Source: Burkholderiales bacterium (lineage in GTDB: Bacteria > Pseudomonadota > Gammaproteobacteria > Burkholderiales > Nitrosomonadaceae). Taken from it: DNA of 8,531 nt. Under the pieces are notes generated by a model. The model made no database searches. It saw only the letters and a program-made list of their open reading frames with translations, and was not told the origin of the DNA. Both the position numbers and the translations under genes were made by a program. The stretch spans positions 1-8,531 of the forward strand of contig JACKLU010000029.1 of assembly GCA_024235735.1 (NCBI GenBank), written 5' to 3'. Shown here in pieces: positions 1-5,852 of the stretch (within the stretch, counting starts at the first letter, position 1; each line of letters opens with the position of its first letter).

Positions 1-102
1 GAACGTGTCAATAAATATGCATACCGCAGCAATGTGCCACGCTTGAACAGTCATATAAAACGGGATAATGAATCAAATCAGAAATCAGTGCGTCGGCAAT
101 TG
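1..102 (-). other. Region downstream of mreB, possible start of mreC at window edge
   Basis: In most proteobacteria mreC follows mreB, so the start of mreC is expected here. An ATG on the minus strand at 54-52 opens a frame that runs off the window for 18 codons (MTVQAWHIAAVCIFIDTF), with no clear Shine-Dalgarno sequence. A different frame, starting just after a TGA, reads LFKRGTLLRYAYLLTR, which recalls the FFKRGP-type start of MreC proteins. That frame has no ATG, only TTG or CTG candidates. I cannot tell which frame is used, or whether mreC starts further out. No terminator-like hairpin with a T-run is visible after mreB, which is consistent with transcription continuing into a downstream gene. 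Confidence 0.2.
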
Positions 103-1161
103 TTAGTCGTTGGCGAAAATACCGATAACATGATCCATATTTTCCAGCGCGATGCCTGCGCCACGCGCCACGCAGGATAACGGATCGTCGGCAATGATGA
201 CGGACAGCCCCGTTTCCTCCATGAGCAGGCGGTCTATGTCGCGCAATAATGCACCGCCACCGGTCATCACCATGCCTTTTTCGGCAATATCCGCGCCGAG
301 TTCGGGCGGAGTATGCTCCAGCGCTGTTTTGACTGCGCTTGCAATACTGTTTAACGGCTCGGTCAACGCTTCCAGAATTTCATTGCTGGAAATGGTGAAG
401 CTGCGCGGGATGCCTTCCGCCAGATTACGCCCTTTGACTTCTATCTCGCGCACTTCGGAGCCAGGGAACGCCGAACCGATTTCCTTTTTGATAAACTCGG
501 CGGTGACTTCACCGATCAGCATGCCATAGTTACGGCGGATATAGTTAATGATGGCCTCGTCAAATTTGTCGCCGCCGACGCGTACTGAATTCGAATAAAC
601 AATACCACCGAGAGAGATAATGCCTACCTCGGTCGTGCCGCCGCCAATATCGACGACCATGGATCCGGTGGGTGATTCTACCGGCAGGTCGGCGCCAAGC
701 GCCGCAGCCATGGGTTCCTCGATCAATTCCACCTTGCGCGCCCCTGCGCCATAGGCTGCTTCGCGAATGGCGCGGCGTTCCACCTGCGTGGAGCCGTAAG
801 GAACACAGATAACAATGCGCGGATTGGCGGAAAATAACCGGGGCGGATTGACCTTGCGGATAAACATTTTGAGCATCTGCTCGGTAACGGTAAAGTCGGC
901 GATGACGCCATCTTTCATCGGGCGGATTGCGGTAATGTTGCCGGGTGTGCGACCAAGCATCTGTTTGGCCGCCAGGCCGACCTGCTGGATCATTTTTTTG
1001 CTGTTTGCGCCACTTTCTTCACGGATCGCTACAACAGACGGTTCATCGAGCACGACGCCCTGGCCCCGGACATAAATCAGCGTATTGGCGGTGCCCAGGT
1101 CGATGGCCATGTCTGTTGAAAAATAGCTGCCCAGAAAATTGTTGCTCAGAAAATTAAACAT
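103..1161 (-). CDS. mreB: Rod shape-determining protein MreB (bacterial actin)
   Basis: Cytoplasmic actin homologue that forms membrane-bound filaments and positions the elongasome (MreC, MreD, RodZ, RodA, PBP2) so that lateral peptidoglycan synthesis gives a rod shape. The 352-residue protein is close to the usual 345-350. Visible motifs are the phosphate-1 loop DLGTANTLIY (residues 21-30), the conserved IEEPMAAALGA stretch (about 147-157) with the glutamates used for hydrolysis, the phosphate-2 loop DIGGGTTEVGIISL (171-184) and the adenosine motif TGGGALL (300-306). The first 14 residues (MFNFLSNNFLGSYF) look amphipathic, as expected for the N-terminal membrane-binding helix of Gram-negative MreB. 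The start is the ATG at 1161; upstream lies only a weak GGA. The gene diverges from gatC and is probably first in an mreBCD operon continuing beyond position 1. Identification is secure from the motifs and near full-length similarity to E. coli MreB as I remember it. Confidence 0.98.
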   Translation of the reverse strand: MFNFLSNNFLGSYFSTDMAIDLGTANTLIYVRGQGVVLDEPSVVAIREESGANSKKMIQQVGLAAKQMLGRTPGNITAIRPMKDGVIADFTVTEQMLKMFIRKVNPPRLFSANPRIVICVPYGSTQVERRAIREAAYGAGARKVELIEEPMAAALGADLPVESPTGSMVVDIGGGTTEVGIISLGGIVYSNSVRVGGDKFDEAIINYIRRNYGMLIGEVTAEFIKKEIGSAFPGSEVREIEVKGRNLAEGIPRSFTISSNEILEALTEPLNSIASAVKTALEHTPPELGADIAEKGMVMTGGGALLRDIDRLLMEETGLSVIIADDPLSCVARGAGIALENMDHVIGIFAND

Positions 1162-1175
1162 AGTGGCAATATCCG

Positions 1176-1204
1176 TTATAAATTGATGGTGAAGCGCATA
1201 TAAT
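1176..1204 (+). promoter_or_regulatory. Candidate sigma-70 promoter for gatC
   Basis: The 128-bp spacer between the divergent starts of mreB and gatC must contain promoters for at least one direction. On the plus strand a perfect -10 hexamer TATAAT lies at 1199-1204. Seventeen bases upstream, at 1176-1181, is TTATAA, which matches the -35 consensus poorly. Transcription would begin near 1211, giving a 5' leader of about 80 nt before gatC. The spacer is very AT-rich, so a chance TATAAT is quite possible. I could not pick a better minus-strand promoter for mreB; the reverse complement has TATTAT near the same place but no good -35. Confidence 0.27.
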
Positions 1205-1289
1205 AGAAAAGAAATATCAGAAAATGATACGTTAAATCGGTGACGCCGTGATAATCTAGCGCTATTTTAATATAAGATTCCTAAGCCAT

Positions 1290-1577
1290 ATGACTTTATC
1301 GATAAATGATGTAAAACAGGTAGCCCACCTTGCCTACATAAAGGTAAGTGAAGAAGAAGCGGAAGCCGCGTTGTCTCAATTGTCGGGTATTTTTAAACTG
1401 ATAGAATCCATGCAGGCAGTCGATACGTCGCATGTTGAGCCGATGTCGCATAGTCAGAATTTAGTGCAGCGTTTGCGTGACGACAGGATAACCGAATCGG
1501 ATCAGCGTGATTTGTGTCAGTCCATAGCGCCACAGGTTGAAAATGGTCTTTACCTCGTGCCCAAAGTTATTGAATAA
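1290..1577 (+). CDS. gatC: Asp-tRNA(Asn)/Glu-tRNA(Gln) amidotransferase subunit C
   Basis: Small subunit of the GatCAB amidotransferase. It wraps around GatA and GatB and stabilises the complex rather than carrying an active site. The 95-residue length is typical of the family. Recognisable features are the N-terminal helix with VAHLAYIKVSEEE (residues 11-23), the LSGIFKLIESMQAVDTSHVEPM segment in the middle, whose VEPMSH motif is a GatC hallmark, and the C-terminal GLYLVPKVIE. The ATG at 1290 fits the family N-terminus; upstream only a weak TAAG is seen, so the ribosome binding site is poor. It is first in a gatC-gatA-gatB cluster, but the 271-bp gap to gatA is unusually long for subunits of one complex, so gatA may have extra regulation or its own promoter. 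Divergent from mreB. Confidence 0.97.
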   Translation: MTLSINDVKQVAHLAYIKVSEEEAEAALSQLSGIFKLIESMQAVDTSHVEPMSHSQNLVQRLRDDRITESDQRDLCQSIAPQVENGLYLVPKVIE

Positions 1578-1623
1578 TAAGAATTTATAAGACTGACAAT
1601 CTGAACCCCTGAGCCGGGAAATT

Positions 1624-1640
1624 TTCATGCGGCGCATGAA
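1624..1640. repeat. Perfect 7-bp inverted repeat (hairpin) after gatC
   Basis: TTCATGC at 1624-1630 and GCATGAA at 1634-1640 are perfect reverse complements separated by GGC, giving a compact 7-bp stem with a 3-nt loop, 47 nt after the gatC stop. The sequence after it (GTGTTAATTCC) has no T-run, so it is not a classical intrinsic terminator. It could be an mRNA-stabilising hairpin or an operator for a dimeric protein. Function is unknown. Confidence 0.5.
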
Positions 1641-1650
1641 GTGTTAATTC

Positions 1651-1740
1651 CATGTAATCTGTTTAAATCTGCTTAAATCTGCTTTTAATGACGACGAGCC
1701 CGCGCTGCCTTGTATCTTTGTGTTTATCCTTGTTTATCAG
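1651..1740 (+). repeat. Short direct repeats with 10-bp spacing in the gatC-gatA gap
   Basis: Two groups of degenerate direct repeats lie in the gap. The first is catgtaatct, gtttaaatct, gcttaaatct at 1651-1680, followed by gctttta. The second is tgtatctttg, tgtttatcct, tgtttatcag at 1711-1740. Each unit is 10 bp, close to one helical turn, and the two groups are offset by exactly 60 bp. Such spacing places equivalent bases on one face of the helix, as in arrays of protein sites, but the units are AT-rich and short, so replication slippage or chance is also possible. The rest of the 271-bp gap holds no convincing gene. Confidence 0.4.
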
Positions 1741-1769
1741 GCCGTTTGTAAAAATCAAAAATGACAACA

Positions 1770-1814
1770 GCCGGTTAAAACACAAGCACGGCATTCAGTA
1801 ATTTTCCAACCGGC
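1770..1814. repeat. Inverted repeat upstream of gatA
   Basis: GCCGGTT at 1770-1776 and AACCGGC at 1808-1814 are perfect 7-bp reverse complements separated by 31 bp, ending 34 bp before the gatA start. It could be a regulator site pair or a stem in the leader RNA. Seven-base arms this far apart can arise by chance, so I hold this loosely. Confidence 0.3.
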
Positions 1815-1848
1815 ATATTTTATATCCCCCGTTAAGTAAATACCAATC

Positions 1849-3300
1849 ATGTTTAATGACAGTCTTAAGCAGCTATCCGAACGGCTGGCAAATCGAGAAA
1901 TATCCAGCGTTGAACTGACTACCGAATTTCTCCGGCGCATCGGGAAACTGAATCCGCAATATAATGCGTTCATTACGGTTGATGAGGAAAAATCGCTGGC
2001 TCAGGCCAGGCATGCGGATCAGAAAATCGCCGCAGGAGAAACAGGACCTTTGACAGGAATACCGATAGCGCAGAAAGACATTTTTTGCGCGAAAGGCTGG
2101 TTGACGACCTGTGGATCAAAGATGCTGTCGAATTTCGTGTCGCCCTATGACGCGGATGTCATCGAACGATTCAATCGGGCGGGAGCCATCAATATCGGCA
2201 AGACCAATATGGACGAGTTTGCCATGGGATCGAGTAACGAGACTTCCTACTTTGGTCCTGTGCGTAATCCCTGGGATGCCGCGGCTGTCCCGGGCGGCAG
2301 TTCCGGTGGTTCCGCCTGTGCGGTCGCCGCGCGCATGGCGCCGGCTGCCACGGGTACCGATACCGGCGGCTCCATTCGCCAGCCGGCGGCGTTATGCGGC
2401 ATATCGGGCATTAAACCAACCTATGGTGCTGTATCACGGTATGGCATGATCGCGTTTGCCTCGAGTCTTGATCAGGGCGGACCCATGGCGAAATCGGCTG
2501 AAGATCTCGCGCTGATGCTGAATGTCATGACCGGTTTCGATGAGCGCGACTCAACCAGCCTGCAACGTGAGAAAGAGGATTATGGCCGCGATCTGAGCAA
2601 ACCGCTGTCCGGTCTGCGTATCGGATTGCCCAGGGAATATTTTGCCAAGGGCATGAGCAGTGATGTTGAAAAAGCGATCGAGCAGGCGCTTGATGAATAT
2701 CGCCGCTTAGGCGCGGAGACTGTCGAAGTGTCGCTGCCGAATTCACCGCTATCGATACCTGTCTATTATGTGCTCGCGCCCGCCGAGGCTTCCAGCAACC
2801 TGTCGCGATTCGACGGCGTACGCTACGGTTATCGTGCGCAGGCATTTCAGGATCTGGCGGAAATGTATCGGAATACGCGCGCCGAAGGATTTGGCGCCGA
2901 GGTCAAGCGCCGGATTCTGATCGGCACTTACGTGCTGTCTCATGGTTATTACGATGCATATTACATTAAAGCGCAGAAATTGCGCCGCCTGATTGCGCAG
3001 GATTTCAAGAATGCATTCAAACAATGCGATGTCATCATGGGACCTACAACACCGGCTGTCGCTTTTGATCTGGGTGAAAAAAGCAGCGACCCGATTCAAA
3101 TGTACCTGTCGGATATCTATACCAGCGCAGCGAATCTGGCGGGACTGCCAGGCATGTCGATTCCCGTCGGTTTTGGCGACAAAATGAGACCGGTAGGCCT
3201 GCACATTATCGGCGATTATTTTTCGGAAGCGCGCATGCTGAATATCGCCCATCAATATCAACTGGTTACAGACTGGCATCAGAGAGCGCCGGACCTGTAA
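1849..3300 (+). CDS. gatA: Asp-tRNA(Asn)/Glu-tRNA(Gln) amidotransferase subunit A (amidase)
   Basis: Glutaminase subunit of GatCAB. It hydrolyses glutamine and sends ammonia through an internal channel to GatB, where the misacylated Glu-tRNA(Gln) or Asp-tRNA(Asn) is amidated. The protein has 483 residues, normal for GatA, and belongs to the amidase-signature family. The Ser-cis-Ser-Lys triad is visible: Lys76 in PIAQKDIF, Ser151 in PGGSSGGSA and the nucleophile Ser175 in GTDTGGSIRQPA. Their spacing matches S. aureus GatA (K79, S154, S178) with a constant offset of three. Other family segments are GKTNMDEFAMGSSNE (117-131), YGAVSRYG, and LAGLPGMSIPVG near the C-terminus. The ATG at 1849 matches the family N-terminus, but no good Shine-Dalgarno precedes it. 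It is followed after 56 bp by gatB. All key residues are present, so the enzyme should be active. Confidence 0.98.
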   Translation: MFNDSLKQLSERLANREISSVELTTEFLRRIGKLNPQYNAFITVDEEKSLAQARHADQKIAAGETGPLTGIPIAQKDIFCAKGWLTTCGSKMLSNFVSPYDADVIERFNRAGAINIGKTNMDEFAMGSSNETSYFGPVRNPWDAAAVPGGSSGGSACAVAARMAPAATGTDTGGSIRQPAALCGISGIKPTYGAVSRYGMIAFASSLDQGGPMAKSAEDLALMLNVMTGFDERDSTSLQREKEDYGRDLSKPLSGLRIGLPREYFAKGMSSDVEKAIEQALDEYRRLGAETVEVSLPNSPLSIPVYYVLAPAEASSNLSRFDGVRYGYRAQAFQDLAEMYRNTRAEGFGAEVKRRILIGTYVLSHGYYDAYYIKAQKLRRLIAQDFKNAFKQCDVIMGPTTPAVAFDLGEKSSDPIQMYLSDIYTSAANLAGLPGMSIPVGFGDKMRPVGLHIIGDYFSEARMLNIAHQYQLVTDWHQRAPDL

Positions 3301-3345
3301 ATACGGGTTGGCGTTGTTTTGAATGCCTTTCAATAGGAATAAATT

Positions 3346-3350
3346 CGGGA
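3346..3350 (+). promoter_or_regulatory. Ribosome binding site of gatB
   Basis: CGGGA at 3346-3350 sits 6 nt before the gatB ATG, a usable Shine-Dalgarno distance. A second purine-rich stretch, TAGGAA at 3335-3340, lies 16 nt from the start, probably too far to be used. The site supports the ATG at 3357 as the start. No promoter-like sequence is evident in the 56-bp gatA-gatB gap, so gatB is probably cotranscribed with gatA. Confidence 0.45.
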
Positions 3351-3356
3351 ATTATT

Positions 3357-4793
3357 ATGCAGTGGGAAATTGTCATCGGTCTTGAAGTACACACGCAGCT
3401 TTCGACGCAATCTAAAATTTTTTCAGGCGCATCGACTGCTTACGGCGCGTTGCCGAATACGCAGGCATCCTTTGTCGATCTGGCATTGCCGGGTGTGCTG
3501 CCGGTATTGAATCGCGGCGCGGTTGAACGTGCAATCAAATTCGGTCTGGCGGTCAACGCAACGATCAACTCACCTTCGATTTTTGCGCGTAAAAATTATT
3601 TTTATCCGGATTTGCCGAAAGGTTACCAGATCAGTCAGTACGAACGGCCGATTGTTGAAGGCGGCAGTATCGCTATACAAGTGGGTGAGACAGAAAAAAC
3701 GATACGCCTGACCCGCGCGCATCTGGAAGAGGACGCGGGGAAATCCTTGCACGAGGATTTTCACGGCATGAGTGGCATCGATCTTAATCGGGCGGGTACG
3801 CCATTGCTGGAAATTGTGTCCGAACCGGATTTGCGCAGCAGTGCGGAAGCGGTAGCCTACGCCAAAACCTTGCACGCGCTGGTGCGCTGGATCGGTATTT
3901 GCGACGGTAATATGCAGGAAGGCTCCTTCCGCTGTGATGCCAATGTCTCGGTGCGTCCACGCGGACAGGAAAAATACGGCACACGCTGTGAAATTAAAAA
4001 TCTGAATTCTTTCCGTTTTCTGGAGAAAGCCATTGATTTCGAAGTCGAGCGGCAGATCGAAATTCTGGAAGAGGGCGGTTCAATTCGTCAGGAAACCCGA
4101 CTGTTCGATGCGAACAAGGGCGAAACGCGCACCATGCGCACCAAGGAAGACGCCAACGATTATCGCTATTTCCCTGATCCTGATTTGTTGCCGGTGGAAA
4201 TCGCACCTGACTGGATTGAACAATTGCGCGTGTCATTGCCGGAATTACCGCAAGCGCGCCGCGAGCGCTATGTTACCGAGTATGGTCTGTCCGGGTATGA
4301 TGCAGCAGTATTGACCAGTTCCCGGGAAATGGCCGACTATTTCGAGGCAGCGGCCAAGCAATTGCCCGAACGCGTAAAATTGTGCGCCAACTGGATTATG
4401 GGCGATATCAGCGCGCGTCTGAACAGAGACGGACTGGACATTGGCGAGTGTCCGGTCGGGCCGGCGCATGTTGCGCAGTTGATTAACCGGATTCAGGATG
4501 GCACCATTTCAGGTAAAGCCGCTAAAACGGTCTTCGAAAGCTTATGGCAAGGCGAGCAAGGCCAGGATGTGGATGCGATTATCGAGGCCAAAGGCTTGAA
4601 GCAGATGTCGGATAACAGTGCGCTGGAGAAACTGATTGATGACGTGTTGGCGGCAAATGCGCAGCAGGTCGCCGATTATCGCGGCGGCAAGGAAAAAGCG
4701 TTCAACGCGCTGGTCGGGCAGGTGATGAAGGCCGCCCAGGGCAAGGCCAATCCAGCGCAGGTCAATGCCATGCTTAAGGAAAAACTCGGCTGA
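3357..4793 (+). CDS. gatB: Asp-tRNA(Asn)/Glu-tRNA(Gln) amidotransferase subunit B
   Basis: tRNA-binding and kinase/amidotransferase subunit of GatCAB. It phosphorylates the side-chain carboxylate of Glu-tRNA(Gln) or Asp-tRNA(Asn) with ATP and then amidates it with ammonia from GatA. The 478-residue protein is of standard length. The N-terminal cradle domain begins with EIVIGLEVHTQLSTQSK, including Glu10 and His12. Glu124 and Glu125 lie in AHLEEDAGKS, at the same positions as the metal and active-site residues of S. aureus GatB. Other hallmarks are ARKNYFYPDLPKGYQISQ (77-94), DLNRAGTPLLEIVSEPDLR, EGSFRCDANVSVRP and EIKNLNSFRFLEKA. The helical domain and YqeY-like tail occupy roughly residue 300 to the end, finishing with GQVMKAAQGKANPAQVNAML. 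That tail recognises the tRNA elbow in characterised homologues. Whether this organism uses the complex for Gln, Asn or both depends on whether glnS or asnS exist elsewhere. Confidence 0.98.
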   Translation: MQWEIVIGLEVHTQLSTQSKIFSGASTAYGALPNTQASFVDLALPGVLPVLNRGAVERAIKFGLAVNATINSPSIFARKNYFYPDLPKGYQISQYERPIVEGGSIAIQVGETEKTIRLTRAHLEEDAGKSLHEDFHGMSGIDLNRAGTPLLEIVSEPDLRSSAEAVAYAKTLHALVRWIGICDGNMQEGSFRCDANVSVRPRGQEKYGTRCEIKNLNSFRFLEKAIDFEVERQIEILEEGGSIRQETRLFDANKGETRTMRTKEDANDYRYFPDPDLLPVEIAPDWIEQLRVSLPELPQARRERYVTEYGLSGYDAAVLTSSREMADYFEAAAKQLPERVKLCANWIMGDISARLNRDGLDIGECPVGPAHVAQLINRIQDGTISGKAAKTVFESLWQGEQGQDVDAIIEAKGLKQMSDNSALEKLIDDVLAANAQQVADYRGGKEKAFNALVGQVMKAAQGKANPAQVNAMLKEKLG

Positions 4794-4800
4794 GAACCGA

Positions 4801-4880
4801 TACCGGGCGCACCGAATCTGACAAGTGCTTTCGAATACAATGCGAAATAACGGTGTTCGGTGTATTCGGTGTGCCCGGTA
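4801..4880. repeat. 80-bp imperfect palindrome between convergent gatB and TPR gene
   Basis: The arms TACCGGGCGCACCGAAT (4801-4817) and ATTCGGTGTGCCCGGTA (4864-4880) are reverse complements at 16 of 17 positions. In plus-strand RNA the one mismatch would be a G-U wobble, so a 17-bp stem can form. The 46-nt loop holds a small inner stem, TTTCG (4829-4833) with CGAAA (4843-4847). The element starts 7 bp after the gatB stop and ends 21 bp before the stop of the convergent gene, which suits a shared transcription barrier or mRNA 3'-end stabiliser. There is no T-run on either strand, so it is not a standard intrinsic terminator. The alternative is a small dispersed palindromic repeat of REP or MITE type, which this window alone cannot show. 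Confidence 0.7.
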
Positions 4881-4901
4881 CGTTCAGTGCTTTACATCAG
4901 C

Positions 4902-5735
4902 TTAATACAGTTCCGCGCGCAGATTCTTCAATTTTGCCGATCCCGGCTGCAAAAGCTCGGCGCGCTGCAGGTAGACTCTGGCCATCTGCATTTTGTCGTC
5001 GGCTATCGCTTTTTCGATAAAGTAGATATACATGCCGACGATTTTCCGCATACCGGCTTGCGCATCAACGTTATCGGGATCCAATGCGAGAATGGCTTCA
5101 TAATGTTCCTGCGCGTTGTTGCCTTTTGGGGTGGTCAGGCGCAGCTCTTTGATCGCCTGTTCGGCGTCGGCCAAACGCTGGCTCACGGAGTGCGTTGCCG
5201 ATGGCGTTATGCCGGCGGCTGGTGGTAAATCGGGGGTTATCGCTGCCGCCGTGTCAACTGAAGCATCCGGCGGGTATGTTTCTGAAAGCTGGGTGTCGGC
5301 TACGGTTTCCGGTTCGGTTGGTGCGGCTTGGGTTACCGATGCATCCACCGGGGTTGTTTGCTCTGTTGATTCAGCTAGGGTCGCTTCTGATCCGGTTTCC
5401 TGCAAAGTGTCGTCATCGTTGCTTGCAATATAGGCATCCGGGTTGTCGAGATCAACAATCAAATCCGGCGCTTGAAAAACAGCCGGATCAAAATCAGCAT
5501 CAGGGTCAATGACATCAACCAATTCATTTTCCTCTTCCGCTGCGGGAATGGCTCCCGAAACGGTTTGCTCTGTTTGCCGTGGCGCCGGTGTAATCGCGGC
5601 GACCATCTCCGTGGTGCTATTTTCAGCGGATTCAGTTGCGCCATCCTCATCGCGGGAGGACATTAATTCAACTGCTGTCAGGGCCGCCACGATGATGATA
5701 GCGCCCACCCAAAGTGCGTTGCTTGACTTTGACAT
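4902..5735 (-). CDS. Membrane-anchored protein with acidic linker and TPR-like C-terminal domain
   Basis: No specific function recognised. The 277-residue protein has three parts. Residues 1-6 are short and polar, followed by one hydrophobic segment (about 7-24, around ALWVGAIIIVAALTAVEL), best read as an uncleaved signal anchor. Residues 27-180 form a long low-complexity linker rich in Asp, Glu, Ala, Thr and Pro with almost no Lys or Arg (only Arg28 and Arg53). Residues 183-277 are helical and TPR-like, with RLTTPKGNNAQEHYEAIL, ALDPDNVDAQAGMRKIV and a final helix pair including ARVYLQRAELLQPG. This type of C-terminal module, with RLTTP, a repeat of the LALDP kind and a YLxRA helix, occurs as I remember it at the ends of various proteobacterial envelope or regulatory proteins. 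With an N-in topology the linker and TPR would be periplasmic. A strong ribosome binding site supports the ATG at 5735. It lies 117 bp downstream of ampD on the same strand and converges on gatB. Confidence 0.85.
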   Translation of the reverse strand: MSKSSNALWVGAIIIVAALTAVELMSSRDEDGATESAENSTTEMVAAITPAPRQTEQTVSGAIPAAEEENELVDVIDPDADFDPAVFQAPDLIVDLDNPDAYIASNDDDTLQETGSEATLAESTEQTTPVDASVTQAAPTEPETVADTQLSETYPPDASVDTAAAITPDLPPAAGITPSATHSVSQRLADAEQAIKELRLTTPKGNNAQEHYEAILALDPDNVDAQAGMRKIVGMYIYFIEKAIADDKMQMARVYLQRAELLQPGSAKLKNLRAELY

Positions 5736-5741
5736 GAGATA

Positions 5742-5747
5742 CTCCTT
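5742..5747 (-). promoter_or_regulatory. Strong Shine-Dalgarno of the TPR-protein gene
   Basis: On the minus strand AAGGAG (plus-strand CTCCTT, 5742-5747) lies 6 nt before the ATG at 5735. It is the best ribosome binding site in the window and decides the start of the anchor/linker/TPR gene. Confidence 0.75.
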
Positions 5748-5754
5748 GTCTTCT

Positions 5755-5766
5755 ATTTTTAAAAAT
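5755..5766. repeat. 12-bp perfect AT palindrome upstream of TPR gene
   Basis: ATTTTTAAAAAT at 5755-5766 is a perfect palindrome located 19 bp upstream of the TPR-gene start, just before its Shine-Dalgarno. It may be part of the 5' leader, or an AT-rich promoter or operator element. On either strand it also places five T residues next to five A residues. Function is not known, and chance is possible in an AT-rich spacer. Confidence 0.3.
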
Positions 5767-5829
5767 GGCTTGCCGATATTGTACCCGAATGAGACGGTTG
5801 CTCTGTCCTTCTTTCGCAGGATATTGATT

Positions 5830-5848
5830 GATAATGATAAATTTGTGC
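5830..5848 (+). promoter_or_regulatory. Fur-box-like sequence upstream of TPR gene
   Basis: GATAATGATAA at 5830-5840 matches the first 11 bases of the classical 19-bp Fur box GATAATGATAATCATTATC exactly, but the second half matches poorly, giving about 13 of 19 overall. A further GATATT at 5820-5825 precedes it, so there are three GATAAT-like hexamers in tandem or nearly so. It lies in the 117-bp spacer between ampD and the TPR gene, about 95 bp upstream of the latter. A role in iron regulation of the TPR gene is only a suggestion. Confidence 0.22.
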
Positions 5849-5852
5849 GGGT

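Noticed and set aside
1183..1204. TTGATG paired with TATAAT as a promoter
   Set aside because: The spacing is only 10 bp, too short for sigma-70; TATAAT was kept only as part of a weak candidate with another -35.
1755..1973. 72-codon minus-strand open frame across the gatC-gatA gap
   Set aside because: Most of it is antisense to the gatA start and the product (rich in Arg, Ser, Cys) resembles no protein I know; no ribosome binding site seen.
2749..3333. 194-codon open frame antisense to the end of gatA
   Set aside because: It lies opposite well-conserved gatA sequence, the product has no recognisable domain and there is no good ribosome binding site; most likely a shadow of gatA codon bias.
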